Shown here one piece after another: positions 33,796 through 42,516 of a stretch of DNA of 64,000 bases. Position 1 is the stretch's first letter. Every line of letters begins with the position of its first letter. Position numbers and translations under genes: made by a program. Below the pieces are notes generated by a model, which saw only the letters and a program-made list of their open reading frames with translations, had not been told where the DNA came from and did no database searches. The stretch is from Methylophilaceae bacterium (lineage in GTDB: Bacteria; Pseudomonadota; Gammaproteobacteria; Burkholderiales; Methylophilaceae), in contig JAIYBT010000026.1 in assembly GCA_027488395.1 (NCBI GenBank), forward strand, positions 1 through 64,000, written 5' to 3'.

Positions 33796-34014
33796 GTTGG
33801 ATACTCGACAGGGAAACGTCCACTGTAACAGGCTTGTGTGGTGATGCACTGCTTTATATTGAATGTTGCGAGCGGTTGAAAAATATAAAGAATACATCGT
33901 CCGCATATTACAGCGCTGCGAATTTATTTTTAAAAGTGTGTAAGGCAACCCACCCTGCATCGACTAAGGGTTGTTAGCTGACACCCTTATAAATCTTTTG
34001 ATGGAGTAACGACA

Positions 34015-34479
34015 ATGAACATGAAATTAAACCTTGGTCTGGCTGTATTGTTAGGTGTTGTGACCATGCACGTGGCGCAAGCAGCAGAACTATTCACCGG
34101 CGGCTATGCCCGTGAGTTTCAAACCATGGGCATGATGAAAATATTAGATGCAGACGGCAATCATATGGTGACCGAAGCAGAATTTAATCAATATCACACC
34201 GCTGTCTTTAACGGCTTAGACCGTAACCAAGATGGTCGTTTAGATCAATCTGAGTGGACGGGCACGCAATCTGAAAAAATGGCCACCTTAGGTACGGGCG
34301 GCTATCTGCGCGAATTAAGTAATCTGGCCATGATGGATGCGGCCGATGCGAATCAAGACCACGTGGTCACCAAAGAAGAATTTTTAAAGTTTCAAGGTAA
34401 AGTGTTTGTGAAACTGGACCGCAAAGCCGATAAACAGATTGACGCACAAGAGTTTGTTGCCAAATTGGTAGGAAGCTAA
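34015..34479 (+). CDS. exported EF-hand calcium-binding protein
   Basis: 154 residues with signal peptide MNMKLNLGLAVLLGVVTMHVAQA. Calcium loops of EF-hand type: DADGNHMVTEAE, DRNQDGRLDQSE, DANQDHVVTKEE and a weaker DRKADKQIDAQE. The two halves repeat each other (TGGYAREFQTMGMMKILDAD and TGGYLRELSNLAMMDAAD), so the gene arose by internal duplication. TGGAGTAACGACA precedes the ATG. Probably a periplasmic calcium buffer or sensor. It ends at a strong terminator. Confidence 0.9.
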   Translation: MNMKLNLGLAVLLGVVTMHVAQAAELFTGGYAREFQTMGMMKILDADGNHMVTEAEFNQYHTAVFNGLDRNQDGRLDQSEWTGTQSEKMATLGTGGYLRELSNLAMMDAADANQDHVVTKEEFLKFQGKVFVKLDRKADKQIDAQEFVAKLVGS

Positions 34480-34529
34480 TTTGCTAGTTAGGCGATCTCT
34501 ACAATGACTACATGTAAGCGTTCCACAGC

Positions 34530-34558
34530 AAAAGCCCATCCCCGTGATGGGCTTTTTT
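34530..34558. terminator. bidirectional terminator
   Basis: AAAAGCCCATC-CCCGT-GATGGGCTTTTTT between the convergent EF-hand and bestrophin-like genes. Confidence 0.92.
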
Positions 34559-34595
34559 GACACCATGCGATGGCGTGACGGATGACATACACGCC

Positions 34596-35459
34596 CTACA
34601 ACAACTCAGCCACATGTTTGTTGATATTGGCTGCCATTTTGGGGGTTGGTAAATCATTGGTGTCGTTACCAAATGGGTCTTCAATTTCTTCGGCAATCAG
34701 CTCTAAACTGGCCAACACGTAAAAAATAAACACTACCACGGGAATCACGTAATACCCCAAACTAAACACAAAGCCAAACGGCAAGGTCATCACGTAAAAG
34801 AAAATAAATTTTTTGATAAACGCACTATACGAGTAGGGAATCGGCGTATTTTTAATGCGCTCGCACACGCCGCACACCTCGGTAAATGCTTTCAGTTCTT
34901 CGTTCAGTATCAACAATTGCTCGCCACTGAGGCGGCCTGCGACATATAGCGCGTTGGTATGTTGAAACAAGCGTTGCGCTATCTGATTGGGGTGATGCTC
35001 GTGGTGGTCGATCTCGAGGTCCAGCCCCTCAAAGAGCATCTTGCTGACCTCTTCGTTCATTAAGTGCTTGGATAACACGGAAGCGTAAGTTGGGATGATT
35101 TTTTTATAAAACTGCTTATCCGCCTCATCACTTAAAAACGCCGACAATTTAATCGCCAAGTTGCGGCTGTTATTGACCAAGGCCCCCCAGGCTTTGCGCC
35201 CTTCCCACCATCGGTCATAGGCCGTATTGGTGCGGTAAGCCAGTAATAACGAGAGCACAAAGCCCACCGTGGTATGAATAAGTGATAAATTTTTCACATG
35301 ACTGGTATCCGCCAGTTTCCAGTATTCGAGCTCGAGATAGGCAATGCCGCCCGCATAACAGCCGATCAATCCCATCATCGGCAGCAGTTGACGGAAGGTA
35401 TCTGACTCGTGAAAGCGGAAGATGAACGTGAGCCAGTCTTTAGGGTTGTATTGAATCAT
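34596..35459 (-). CDS. bestrophin-like anion channel family protein
   Basis: 287-residue membrane protein with four hydrophobic regions (LLPMMGLIGCYAGGIAYL, TTVGFVLSLLLAYR, FFYVMTLPFGFVFSLGYYVIPVVVFIFYVLASL). The motif RTNTAYDRWWEGRKAWG and the late EEIEDPFGNDTNDLP match bacterial bestrophin homologues (UPF0187), which form pentameric ion channels in the inner membrane. Length is normal. Single gene divergent from the bufferin-like cluster; no functional link seen. Confidence 0.9.
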   Translation of the reverse strand: MIQYNPKDWLTFIFRFHESDTFRQLLPMMGLIGCYAGGIAYLELEYWKLADTSHVKNLSLIHTTVGFVLSLLLAYRTNTAYDRWWEGRKAWGALVNNSRNLAIKLSAFLSDEADKQFYKKIIPTYASVLSKHLMNEEVSKMLFEGLDLEIDHHEHHPNQIAQRLFQHTNALYVAGRLSGEQLLILNEELKAFTEVCGVCERIKNTPIPYSYSAFIKKFIFFYVMTLPFGFVFSLGYYVIPVVVFIFYVLASLELIAEEIEDPFGNDTNDLPTPKMAANINKHVAELL

Positions 35460-35664
35460 GGGGTGTAGGGCCTGAATAACGCTTAAGAAACAAACTTGAG
35501 TTTAGCATGGCTTTGCAAGCATACTGAGGTCGTAAGCCAAGGCTGATGTATCCTCTGGATTCGGGCGATATCGGTTGGAGGATGGCTACGCAACGCGAGG
35601 GTAAAAAAATGTGCATGCATGCCGTTAAAAGGTATGCCGTAAAAAAGTTGTAAGGAAATGGTTG

Positions 35665-35676
35665 TGGTCACGACCA
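35665..35676. promoter_or_regulatory. short palindrome upstream of the Cys-rich precursor
   Basis: TGGTC-AC-GACCA, 59 bp before the precursor ATG, directly preceded by TTGTAAGGAAA. The arrangement could be an operator or part of an ECF-type promoter; arms are only 5 bp, so this is weak. Confidence 0.25.
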
Positions 35677-35734
35677 AAGGTGGTAGGACAAGCGATTCAT
35701 GATGTTTGTATTGAATATTTTTTAAGGAGCACTG

Positions 35735-36001
35735 ATGAAAACCACACAACAATTAGCCGCTGCAGCATTATTAGGGTTATTTACCGCGACGGTCATGAGC
35801 GCAAGCCCAGCGTTTGCCGCGCATGATGAAAAATCTGCTTGCGCTGGTAAAGACAGCAGTATGGAAAAATCGGGCTGCAAAACCGCCGACACCAAAGAAA
35901 AGCATGCGTGTAAAGGCCACAATACCTGCAAAGGTCAGGGTGCAGATGGTAAAAATGCCTGTAAAGGTAAAGGCTCTTGCGCAACGGATGGCAGTAAATA
36001 A
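35735..36001 (+). CDS. Cys-rich secreted peptide, probable bufferin-type RiPP precursor
   Basis: 88 residues with a Sec signal peptide (MKTTQQLAAAALLGLFTATVMSASPAFA, about 1-28). The mature part is 60 residues of Lys, Gly, Asp and six cysteines: C36, C48, C59, C65, C76, C82. Two spaced pairs repeat a KG pattern: ACKGHNTCKGQG and ACKGKGSC. AAGGAG lies five bases before the ATG. This matches precursors that accompany DUF692 enzymes: such peptides are exported and, in the characterised bufferins, have cysteines turned into thiooxazole groups that bind copper. The neighbouring gene encodes the DUF692-DUF2063 fusion. The exact peptide family and metal are inferred. Confidence 0.78.
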   Translation: MKTTQQLAAAALLGLFTATVMSASPAFAAHDEKSACAGKDSSMEKSGCKTADTKEKHACKGHNTCKGQGADGKNACKGKGSCATDGSK

Positions 36002-36044
36002 TACGCTCACCGCTTAAACAGGATGGTTGGGTGAAATAGGATTG

Positions 36045-36154
36045 CCGGGTTAAGTGTGATGACTAGTTTCAATGTGATGACTGGGTTGAGTAAAATGCAT
36101 GGGCTGAACACAATCACTTGGTTGAATACAGTGACCCCGTTGAACCAGATTAAC
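36045..36154 (+). repeat. degenerate 17-19 bp tandem repeats in the precursor-enzyme spacer
   Basis: Six imperfect units in a row, for example GGGTTAAGTGTGATGAC, AGTTTCAATGTGATGAC, TGGGTTGAGTAAAATGCAT, TTGGTTGAATACAGTGAC and CCCGTTGAACCAGATTAAC. They fill the spacer between the Cys-rich peptide gene and the terminator. Confidence 0.65.
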
Positions 36155-36157
36155 ATG

Positions 36158-36181
36158 GCAGGGCAATGGCCCTGCTTTTTT
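36158..36181 (+). terminator. terminator/attenuator between precursor and modifying enzyme
   Basis: GCAGGGC-AATG-GCCCTGC followed by six T (36176-36181). It ends 17 bp before the preferred start of the DUF692 gene and covers the alternative start at 36166. Partial read-through would give much more precursor than enzyme. Confidence 0.9.
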
Positions 36182-36198
36182 GCTGGGCGGCGGCACCC

Positions 36199-37905
36199 AT
36201 GGCACTGATGAATCCATTAGCAACCCCAATGCCTAATTTGGGATTTGGATTGGGGCTACGGCCCACGCATTATCCGTATATTTTTGAACACCAGCCGCAG
36301 GTAGACTGGTTTGAGATTATTTCGGAAAACTTTATGGATACCGACGGTAAGCCGAAACGCAATTTGGCCCAAATCAAAGCGCGTTATCCGATTGTCATGC
36401 ATGGCGTATCACTGTCGATTGGCAGTGTAGACCCGCTCAATACCGAATATCTGACCAAACTGAAAGCCTTGATTGACTGGGTGGCACCGGTCTGGGTCTC
36501 CGACCACTTATGTTGGACTGGCGTTGCCCATCACAACACCCACGATTTACTGCCTTTGCCCTACACGGAAGCATCGTTGAAGCATATTGTGCAGCGGATT
36601 CGTCAAGTGCAAGACACGCTGGGGCGCAGAATTGCGCTTGAAAACCCATCCACCTATTTAGAGTTTAAGCATTCAACCATCCCTGAGGCCGAATTTATTT
36701 CGGCGATGGCGCAAGCGGCAGACTGCCATTTGTTGTTGGATGTCAATAATGTATATGTGAGCTGTTACAACCATCGGTTGGATGCCCAAGCCTACCTAGA
36801 TGCGTTGCCGCTGGACCGCGTGATCCAAGTTCACCTGTCCGGACATCGCCACAAAGACACCCATATCATTGATACCCATGATGACCATGTCACCGATGCT
36901 GTTTGGGCACTCTACCAATACGTGGTGGAACGCGCAGGGCGTGTGCCCAACACCATGATTGAATGGGATGATCAGATTCCTGATTTTCCAGTATTGGCGG
37001 CCGAATTAGACAAAGCACGGCAGGCGGCGCAACTGGCCGTGCGCTACGCGATGCCACCACCTGCATCGCCAGCAGAAACAACCCTTACCGTTGCAAACGA
37101 GGTGACCTTGCATGCGGCACAAACCCAATTGCAACAAGCCATTGTGCTCGGCGATCGCTTTGATAGCCAGCCCGCGGCATGGATACGGGCTAACGTGGAT
37201 TTCGCCCCGCATGCGCAATTGTCGGTGTACAGCGATGCCTACCGTTATCGTTTGTTTGATGTGGTGGCAGAAGATTATCCCGTACTTAAACACTACCTGA
37301 CGCCACCAGTGTTTGATGATGTGCTGTGGGGGTTGATTGCAACCGTGCAACCAGACCATTTTAATATTGGCCGATATGCACTTAAGTTTCCCGCGTTTAT
37401 GCAAAACACAGTGGCCGACGCGGCTGCCGTGAGCCTATGTCAATTGGAAACTTTGGTGGCGCAAATGACCGATCCGCCTGAAACGGCAGTGCTAGAGGTC
37501 TCTCAATTGCAAGGCCTGACCGCTGAAAGCATGATGAGGTTAACGCTCACACCGCGCGCAGCGCTGACCTTGGTGCAGTTTGACCAAGCGGTGAATGCCT
37601 ATTATCAAGCGGTGATGGATGCGGTGGAGGTGGCTACGATTGACAATACGCCTGAAGCGTTGGTGGTGTATCGGCATGAAGACGTGGTGTGGCGCATGCC
37701 GTTAGCACCACAAGAGTTTAACTTACTCAGCGCCTTGTTTAACGGGGCTACCGTGGGTGAAGCCTTAGCCACATTAGATGCGGATGCGGCCCCAACAGTC
37801 ATGGGCTATTTTTCAAAATGGATGAGAAACGGCTTGTTGGCGGCGCCTAACGCGGTCAATACAGCCAATCCACCGCAACAGGCGCAAACCGCATGCATAC
37901 TTTAA
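36199..37905 (+). CDS. DUF692-DUF2063 fusion: MNIO-type iron oxidase with its partner domain (BufB-BufC-like)
   Basis: 568 residues from ATG 36199; ATG 36166 lies inside a terminator hairpin and is unlikely. Residues about 1-290 are a DUF692 TIM barrel of the multinuclear non-heme iron oxidase family (MbnB, BufB), with the metal-binding set visible: H68 ([10 protein letters not shown]), D102-H103 (SDHLCW), E148 (ENPSTY), D181-N183 (DVNNVY), H212 (VHLSGH), the DTHDDH stretch and E255 (MIEWDD). Residues about 300-568 are a DUF2063-type partner domain ([40 protein letters not shown]), usually a separate protein that presents the peptide. Here both are one chain. Expected role: oxidising cysteines of the upstream peptide before export. 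Its 3' end overlaps a DoxX-like remnant. Confidence 0.85.
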   Translation: MALMNPLATPMPNLGFGLGLRPTHYPYIFEHQPQVDWFEIISENFMDTDGKPKRNLAQIKARYPIVMHGVSLSIGSVDPLNTEYLTKLKALIDWVAPVWVSDHLCWTGVAHHNTHDLLPLPYTEASLKHIVQRIRQVQDTLGRRIALENPSTYLEFKHSTIPEAEFISAMAQAADCHLLLDVNNVYVSCYNHRLDAQAYLDALPLDRVIQVHLSGHRHKDTHIIDTHDDHVTDAVWALYQYVVERAGRVPNTMIEWDDQIPDFPVLAAELDKARQAAQLAVRYAMPPPASPAETTLTVANEVTLHAAQTQLQQAIVLGDRFDSQPAAWIRANVDFAPHAQLSVYSDAYRYRLFDVVAEDYPVLKHYLTPPVFDDVLWGLIATVQPDHFNIGRYALKFPAFMQNTVADAAAVSLCQLETLVAQMTDPPETAVLEVSQLQGLTAESMMRLTLTPRAALTLVQFDQAVNAYYQAVMDAVEVATIDNTPEALVVYRHEDVVWRMPLAPQEFNLLSALFNGATVGEALATLDADAAPTVMGYFSKWMRNGLLAAPNAVNTANPPQQAQTACIL

Positions 37906-38063
37906 CCTGGTTATGTATTGTGTGGCCCAACACCATCGCAGGCCCGTTGCAGTGGTTGGGACCATTGATCGCCCGTGTGGTGGTTCGCTCGTGCGGCGCT
38001 ACAGCCACCCTCACACCTCAGCGTGATGGTAGGCGGTTAGCGGTCAGTCGCTTTAGGCGGTGA
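37893..38063 (+). pseudogene. truncated DoxX-like gene start (BufD-like remnant)
   Basis: ATG 37893 overlaps the end of the fusion gene, as expected in an operon. The first 31 codons read [17 protein letters not shown] then PLQWLGPLIARVVV, like the opening of the DoxX membrane proteins that end many DUF692 operons. Similarity then stops and the frame closes after 56 codons, inside the 3' end of the convergent MocR gene. A full DoxX is about 140 residues, so this seems to be a deletion relic. Chance resemblance cannot be excluded. Confidence 0.4.
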
Positions 38064-39497
38064 AGTGTTTGAAGTGGCGGCGGCGGATACCATGGCACAA
38101 GCCAACGCACCCACTTCACGCAGCGCTTGCTCAATCGCCAAGGTCCATACATGGCTAAAATTGAGTCGAATCGCGTGGGTAAATGCTTTGTTACGCGAAA
38201 AAATCGTCCCCGGCGCGACCGTGATGCCGCGATCGAGTGCTGCACGGTAGAGGCTGAGCGCATCTATGCTGGACGGCAAGCTGAGCCATAACACATAACC
38301 GCCCTGCGGCGTTGACAGCTGCGTACCTTCAGGAAAGCTTTGCAGCACCACATTGCGCATCAAGACGTGATTTGATCGCAAGGTATGGCGCAACGCTTTG
38401 AGGTGGTGCTGATAACTGTCGCGTTGCAGAAATTTTGCAATGGCAAGTTGTGGCGGCGTACTCAGCGACAAGCTATTTAAAAACATCAGGCGTTCTACCT
38501 CTGGGCGATAGCGCCCAGCGCTGGTCCAACCGAGTCGAAACCCTGGGGCAAGCGATTTTGAAAAGGAACCGCAATGCAACACCATGCCGTTCGTATCATA
38601 CATTTTAGCGGGCGGCGGTGGGGTGTCACTAAACGATAACTCGGCATACACATCGTCTTCAATCAGTGGAATCGCATGCGCCGATAACAATTGCACCAAG
38701 GCTTGTTTTTTTGCAGACGGCATCACAAACCCCAGCGGGTTTTGAAAGCTGGTAGTGATGAGGACGGCTGCCAGCCTGACATTACCGATGACAGCCAGCA
38801 AGGCATCTAATTCGATACCGCTCTCCGCATGCGTGCGCACTTCTAGCGCTTTCATGCCTAGCCGTTCAATGGTGTGGGCGAGTGCATAATAACCTGGCGA
38901 TTCAATTGCAATCACATCGCCGGCCTTGGCCACCGCTTGCAGGCATAAGGTGATCGCCTCGGTGGCGCCGTGGGTGATGACAATTTCATCGGGTGAGAGC
39001 GTTATGCCAAGATCTAAATAGCGGCGGGCAATTTGTTGCCTTAAGCGTAGATTGCCAGGCGGTAAATCGCTGAGCACGCCCCATTCTCCGCCATCACGAC
39101 TAAACGTTTGCACCGATTGATGCAGTTTTTTCAGCGGAAATAATTGTGGGTCTGGAAAAGGGGAGCCTAATGGCACTGTGCCAAATTCACGGATTGATTT
39201 TAAGGTGGTCAGCACCAGTTTGCTGGCGTCAATCTCGGCCAAGTCGAGATCTTTTGCGAGTGCCGTTTGCAGCTTGGGGCTGGCTTTTAAACGGTGACAC
39301 ACGTAATAGCCTGATTGCGGGTGGCTGGCGATCATGCCTTCTTGTTCTAACAACAAGTAGCCTCTGAGCACCGTGCTGACACTTAAATCAAACTGCTTGC
39401 TGGCGGCACGCACCGACAACATTTTTTCACCTGGGCGCAGGACCCCTTCATCAATCATTGCACGCATACGCGCGGCAAACGAGACATACAGCTTCAT
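38037..39497 (-). CDS. MocR/GntR-type transcription regulator with aminotransferase domain
   Basis: 486 residues. The N-terminal winged helix (about 1-70) has MIDEGVLRPGEKMLSVRAASKQFDLSVSTVLRGYLLLEQEGMI broken across the usual GntR pattern, followed by a fold-type I aminotransferase domain: HGATEAITLCLQAVAKAGD, TSFQNPLGFVMP, DDVYAEL and the PLP Lys in GSFSKSLAPGFRLGW. MocR proteins sense PLP-linked ligands and control nearby genes, often of vitamin B6, taurine or amine metabolism. The target cannot be read from context: the neighbours are an unrelated oxidoreductase operon and the bufferin-like cluster. Confidence 0.9.
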   Translation of the reverse strand: MKLYVSFAARMRAMIDEGVLRPGEKMLSVRAASKQFDLSVSTVLRGYLLLEQEGMIASHPQSGYYVCHRLKASPKLQTALAKDLDLAEIDASKLVLTTLKSIREFGTVPLGSPFPDPQLFPLKKLHQSVQTFSRDGGEWGVLSDLPPGNLRLRQQIARRYLDLGITLSPDEIVITHGATEAITLCLQAVAKAGDVIAIESPGYYALAHTIERLGMKALEVRTHAESGIELDALLAVIGNVRLAAVLITTSFQNPLGFVMPSAKKQALVQLLSAHAIPLIEDDVYAELSFSDTPPPPAKMYDTNGMVLHCGSFSKSLAPGFRLGWTSAGRYRPEVERLMFLNSLSLSTPPQLAIAKFLQRDSYQHHLKALRHTLRSNHVLMRNVVLQSFPEGTQLSTPQGGYVLWLSLPSSIDALSLYRAALDRGITVAPGTIFSRNKAFTHAIRLNFSHVWTLAIEQALREVGALACAMVSAAATSNTSPPKATDR

Positions 39498-39599
39498 TGC
39501 GATCGCTTCCGCGAATTCTCAGCACGATTAAAGTGCTGATTATACGTCAGCGATGCGGTGCTTCGTGGTGGATTGTTGCATACCCAAACTGGGGCTAAC

Positions 39600-39932
39600 T
39601 TAAGGCGTGGGCAAGGCTTGCGCAATCTGCTGGCCGTACACCGTTAAACTGGCCATCCAGCGTGACGGTTCAGGCGTGACCGTCACCAGTTGTTGCTCGC
39701 TGAGCGCCGTCATCAAGCGCTGCACTGTGCTCATGCGCAGGTGAAGGTGTTTGCAGATCACCGCCAACGATACCGATGGCCGCCCTTGTTGCTGCGCTTG
39801 ATGCAGCTGCTCTAAAATCGCCAGCATGCGCACCACACTGGGGTCGAGTTGCGCGACCTCTGGCGTGACCTCTGGCGCGAGCACCGTGGGTGCGTCTACC
39901 TCAGGCTGAGAAATAGCATGCTCAAGCCACAT
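39600..39932 (-). CDS. small winged-helix protein coupled to the FdhF-like gene
   Basis: 110 residues. A Pro/Glu-rich N-terminus (about 1-30) is followed by a helix-turn-helix of winged type: VVRMLAILEQLHQAQQQGRPSVSLAVICKHLHLRMSTVQRLMTALSEQQLVTVTPEP, the recognition helix being STVQRLMTALSEQ. It overlaps the end of the upstream oxidoreductase gene by 11 bases, so it is translated with it. It may regulate that gene or help load the enzyme; no family name recognised. Confidence 0.65.
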   Translation of the reverse strand: MWLEHAISQPEVDAPTVLAPEVTPEVAQLDPSVVRMLAILEQLHQAQQQGRPSVSLAVICKHLHLRMSTVQRLMTALSEQQLVTVTPEPSRWMASLTVYGQQIAQALPTP

Positions 39933-42246
39933 GTGATACTTCCATGGGTGTACTTTTTTCGATCATGACGGGAATCGATTTGGAGGTCGGTGTGCGCGAT
40001 TGATCGCCAACACTAGACAGGGGAACTAAGTTGTTGGTTTCTGGATAGTAGCCGCTCAAGCAACCCGCTGGAATATCATAAGCCACCACCATAAAGTGAT
40101 CGGCCCGCCGTGTGATGCCATCGTGCCAAACGCTGATCAAATTAATCCAATCGCCCGCTTGCAAGCCCATGCGCGCAATGTCGGCTGGGTTCATAAAAAT
40201 GACACGCCGTTGTCCAAATACGCCGCGATAGCGATCATCCATGCCATAAATCGTGGTGTTGTATTGGTCGTGTGAGCGGGTGGTCATCAAGACAAATAAT
40301 TGATCGCCATGGGTAGCGCGTGCTTGATGAATAGGCGATGCGGTTGGAATGGCATGTAGGCTAAATTCCGCTTTACCAGACGGTGTGAGCCAAACCCGCT
40401 CACTGGAGGGCACTGGCATACGAAAACCACCTGGTTGTTGTATGCGTAGGTTATAGTCTTTAAACGCGTCTGGCATGGTGCGCTCAATCAATGCGCGGAT
40501 TTTGCTGTAATCTTCAATCAATGCCAACCATGGAACAGGGCTATGTTTGAGGGTGGCATGGGCCAATCGCGCCACGATCGCAGGCTCGGATAGCAGATGT
40601 GCTGAGGCTGGTTTGTTCATCCCGTATGAAATATGCACCATGCTCATCGAATCCTCGACAGTCACGCCTTGCGGCCCCGTAGCTTGGGTATCAATTTCAG
40701 TGCGGCCTAAACACGGCAAGATCAGCGCTTCACGTCCATGCACCAAATGGCTGCGGTTCAGTTTGGTGGTAATGTGCGCCGTTAGGTCACAGTTGCGCAT
40801 ACCAGCCCACGTGCGGTCAGTATCTGGGGTGGAGATCGCAAAGTTACCGCCCAAGCCAAAGAAAAACTTCACCTTGCCAGCAATCATGGCTTCGATGGCA
40901 CCAACAGTGTCATAGCCAGGGGTTTTTGGTACGCGGATGTTAAATACTTGTTCAAGGCTTTCTAAAAAAGCCAATGGCATTTTTTCGTAAATGCCCACGG
41001 TGCGATTGCCTTGTACATTGCTATGGCCACGCACCGGGCATAAGCCAGCCCCTGCTTTACCAATATTGCCGCGTAACAACATGAGATTGACCAAGGTTTT
41101 GATGGTGGCCACCCCATATTTGTGTTGCGTGATGCCCATGCCCCAAGTCGCAATCACGCGGTCACCCGTGGCGTAGATGCGAGCAATTTCTTCAATCTGT
41201 GCCAATGGAACGCCTGATTCTTGCTCAATCAGTGCCCAGCTTTCTTGGCGTGCATCCTCGGCGATTGCCTCAAAGTTTTGCGTATGTTCGGCTATAAACG
41301 CGGTATCAACCACGCGTTCACGCCCATGGGCTAAAGCTTCGTCATCCCATTGGATTACAAATTTAATCATGCCTTTGATCAGCGCTAAATCCCCGCCTAG
41401 CTTGGGTTGGATGAATAAACTGCTGATTTGGCTGCCTTTGAATGACAACATATCAAACGGACTTTGTGGGTCAGCAAAGCGTTCTAAGCCGCGCTCACGT
41501 AACGGGTTAATGGCGACAATGCGGGCGCCGCGTTTAGCCGCTTCGCGCAACTCACCCAGCATGCGCGGGTGGTTGGTGGCGGGGTTTTGACCAAAAATCA
41601 AAATGGTGTCGGTATGTTCAAAGTCATGTAAGGTGACCGAGCCTTTGCCAATGCCAACGGTGGCTGGCAAGGCCAAACTGGTTGATTCATGACACAAATT
41701 GGAGCAATCAGGAAAATTATTGGTGCCAAAACTACGCACAAACAACTGATATAAAAATGCCGCTTCGTTACTGGCACGCCCTGACGTGTAAAACACGGCT
41801 TGATTCGGGTCGTCTAAATCATTGAGGTGGCGCGCCATCAAATTAAATGCTTCATCCCACGACACCGCTTGGTATTTGTCTGTGGCTGCGTTGTAACGCA
41901 TGGGGTGGGTCAAGCGGCCTTCGTTTTCAAGGTCAAAATCAGACCAAGACATCAGCTCGGTCACGGTATGTTGCTCAAAAAAAGCGGGTGGCACGCGTTT
42001 GGCGGTGGCTTCTGCGGCAACCGCTTTCACGCCATTTTCACAAAATTCAAAGGTCGATGTGTGTTCTTTATCGGGCCATGCGCAGCCTGGGCAATCAAAG
42101 CCATCGGGCTGGTTTTGTGCCAGTAAGGTCATCACGCCTTTGACAGGAATTTTTTGCAACGCCAATTGCGCGGCAACCTGTTTGAGTGCGCCCCAGCCCG
42201 CCGCTGGGTGGTGATAGGGTTTAATCGACGCTTTTGAAGAGGACAT
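39922..42246 (-). CDS. FdhF/YdeP-family molybdopterin oxidoreductase
   Basis: 774-residue molybdopterin-dependent enzyme of the FdhF/YdeP branch. N-terminal FDCPGCAWPD replaces the usual iron-sulfur CxxCxxxC set; then HPMRYNAATDKYQAVSWDEAFNLMARHL, YTSGRASNEAAFLYQLFVRSFGTNNFPDCSNLCHE, GQNPATNHPRMLGELREAAKRGARIVAINP, RGNIGKAGAGLCPVRGHSNVQGNRT, and the C-terminal molybdopterin-binding domain (MTTRSHDQYNTTIYGMDDRYRGVFGQRRVIFMNPADI). Substrate of this branch is not established; YdeP is linked to acid resistance in E. coli. It needs cofactor chemistry to which the MoeB-like enzyme in this window could contribute. Confidence 0.88.
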   Translation of the reverse strand: MSSSKASIKPYHHPAAGWGALKQVAAQLALQKIPVKGVMTLLAQNQPDGFDCPGCAWPDKEHTSTFEFCENGVKAVAAEATAKRVPPAFFEQHTVTELMSWSDFDLENEGRLTHPMRYNAATDKYQAVSWDEAFNLMARHLNDLDDPNQAVFYTSGRASNEAAFLYQLFVRSFGTNNFPDCSNLCHESTSLALPATVGIGKGSVTLHDFEHTDTILIFGQNPATNHPRMLGELREAAKRGARIVAINPLRERGLERFADPQSPFDMLSFKGSQISSLFIQPKLGGDLALIKGMIKFVIQWDDEALAHGRERVVDTAFIAEHTQNFEAIAEDARQESWALIEQESGVPLAQIEEIARIYATGDRVIATWGMGITQHKYGVATIKTLVNLMLLRGNIGKAGAGLCPVRGHSNVQGNRTVGIYEKMPLAFLESLEQVFNIRVPKTPGYDTVGAIEAMIAGKVKFFFGLGGNFAISTPDTDRTWAGMRNCDLTAHITTKLNRSHLVHGREALILPCLGRTEIDTQATGPQGVTVEDSMSMVHISYGMNKPASAHLLSEPAIVARLAHATLKHSPVPWLALIEDYSKIRALIERTMPDAFKDYNLRIQQPGGFRMPVPSSERVWLTPSGKAEFSLHAIPTASPIHQARATHGDQLFVLMTTRSHDQYNTTIYGMDDRYRGVFGQRRVIFMNPADIARMGLQAGDWINLISVWHDGITRRADHFMVVAYDIPAGCLSGYYPETNNLVPLSSVGDQSRTPTSKSIPVMIEKSTPMEVSHVA

Positions 42247-42293
42247 GTGTTTTCAACTTTAGGCAAAGATGCAGCGCTAGAAACTATCGCTAA

Positions 42294-42345
42294 ATTCCAA
42301 CGCCAGACTCCAACGCCAGATTCCAGCGCTAGATTCCAACATTAG
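42294..42345 (-). repeat. four 13-bp tandem repeats
   Basis: ATTCCAACGCCAG, ACTCCAACGCCAG, ATTCCAGCGCTAG, ATTCCAACATTAG at 42294, 42307, 42320 and 42333; a fifth more diverged unit follows. They lie 48 bp upstream of the FdhF-like start, where promoter elements would be. The rest of the gap to 42516 shows nothing I can name. Confidence 0.85.
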
Positions 42346-42516
42346 ATAGCAGCGCAACATGCGCAAGATTTCGAGTCGATATGCTAGAGGCTATCATGGC
42401 GAGAAACCAGACACAGAAGCACATCATTTTTAGAGCACAGTTGTATTACGGCGCGCGGTGAAGATTCTTGAGCGATGTGGAAACAAGCCGTGGCAAGGGA
42501 TGCCACTCACAACAAT

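Noticed and set aside
35650-35674. ECF sigma promoter (GTAAGG ... CGAC) before the Cys-rich precursor
   Set aside because: Resembles promoters of related clusters only loosely, with 15-bp spacing; listed only as a weak palindrome.
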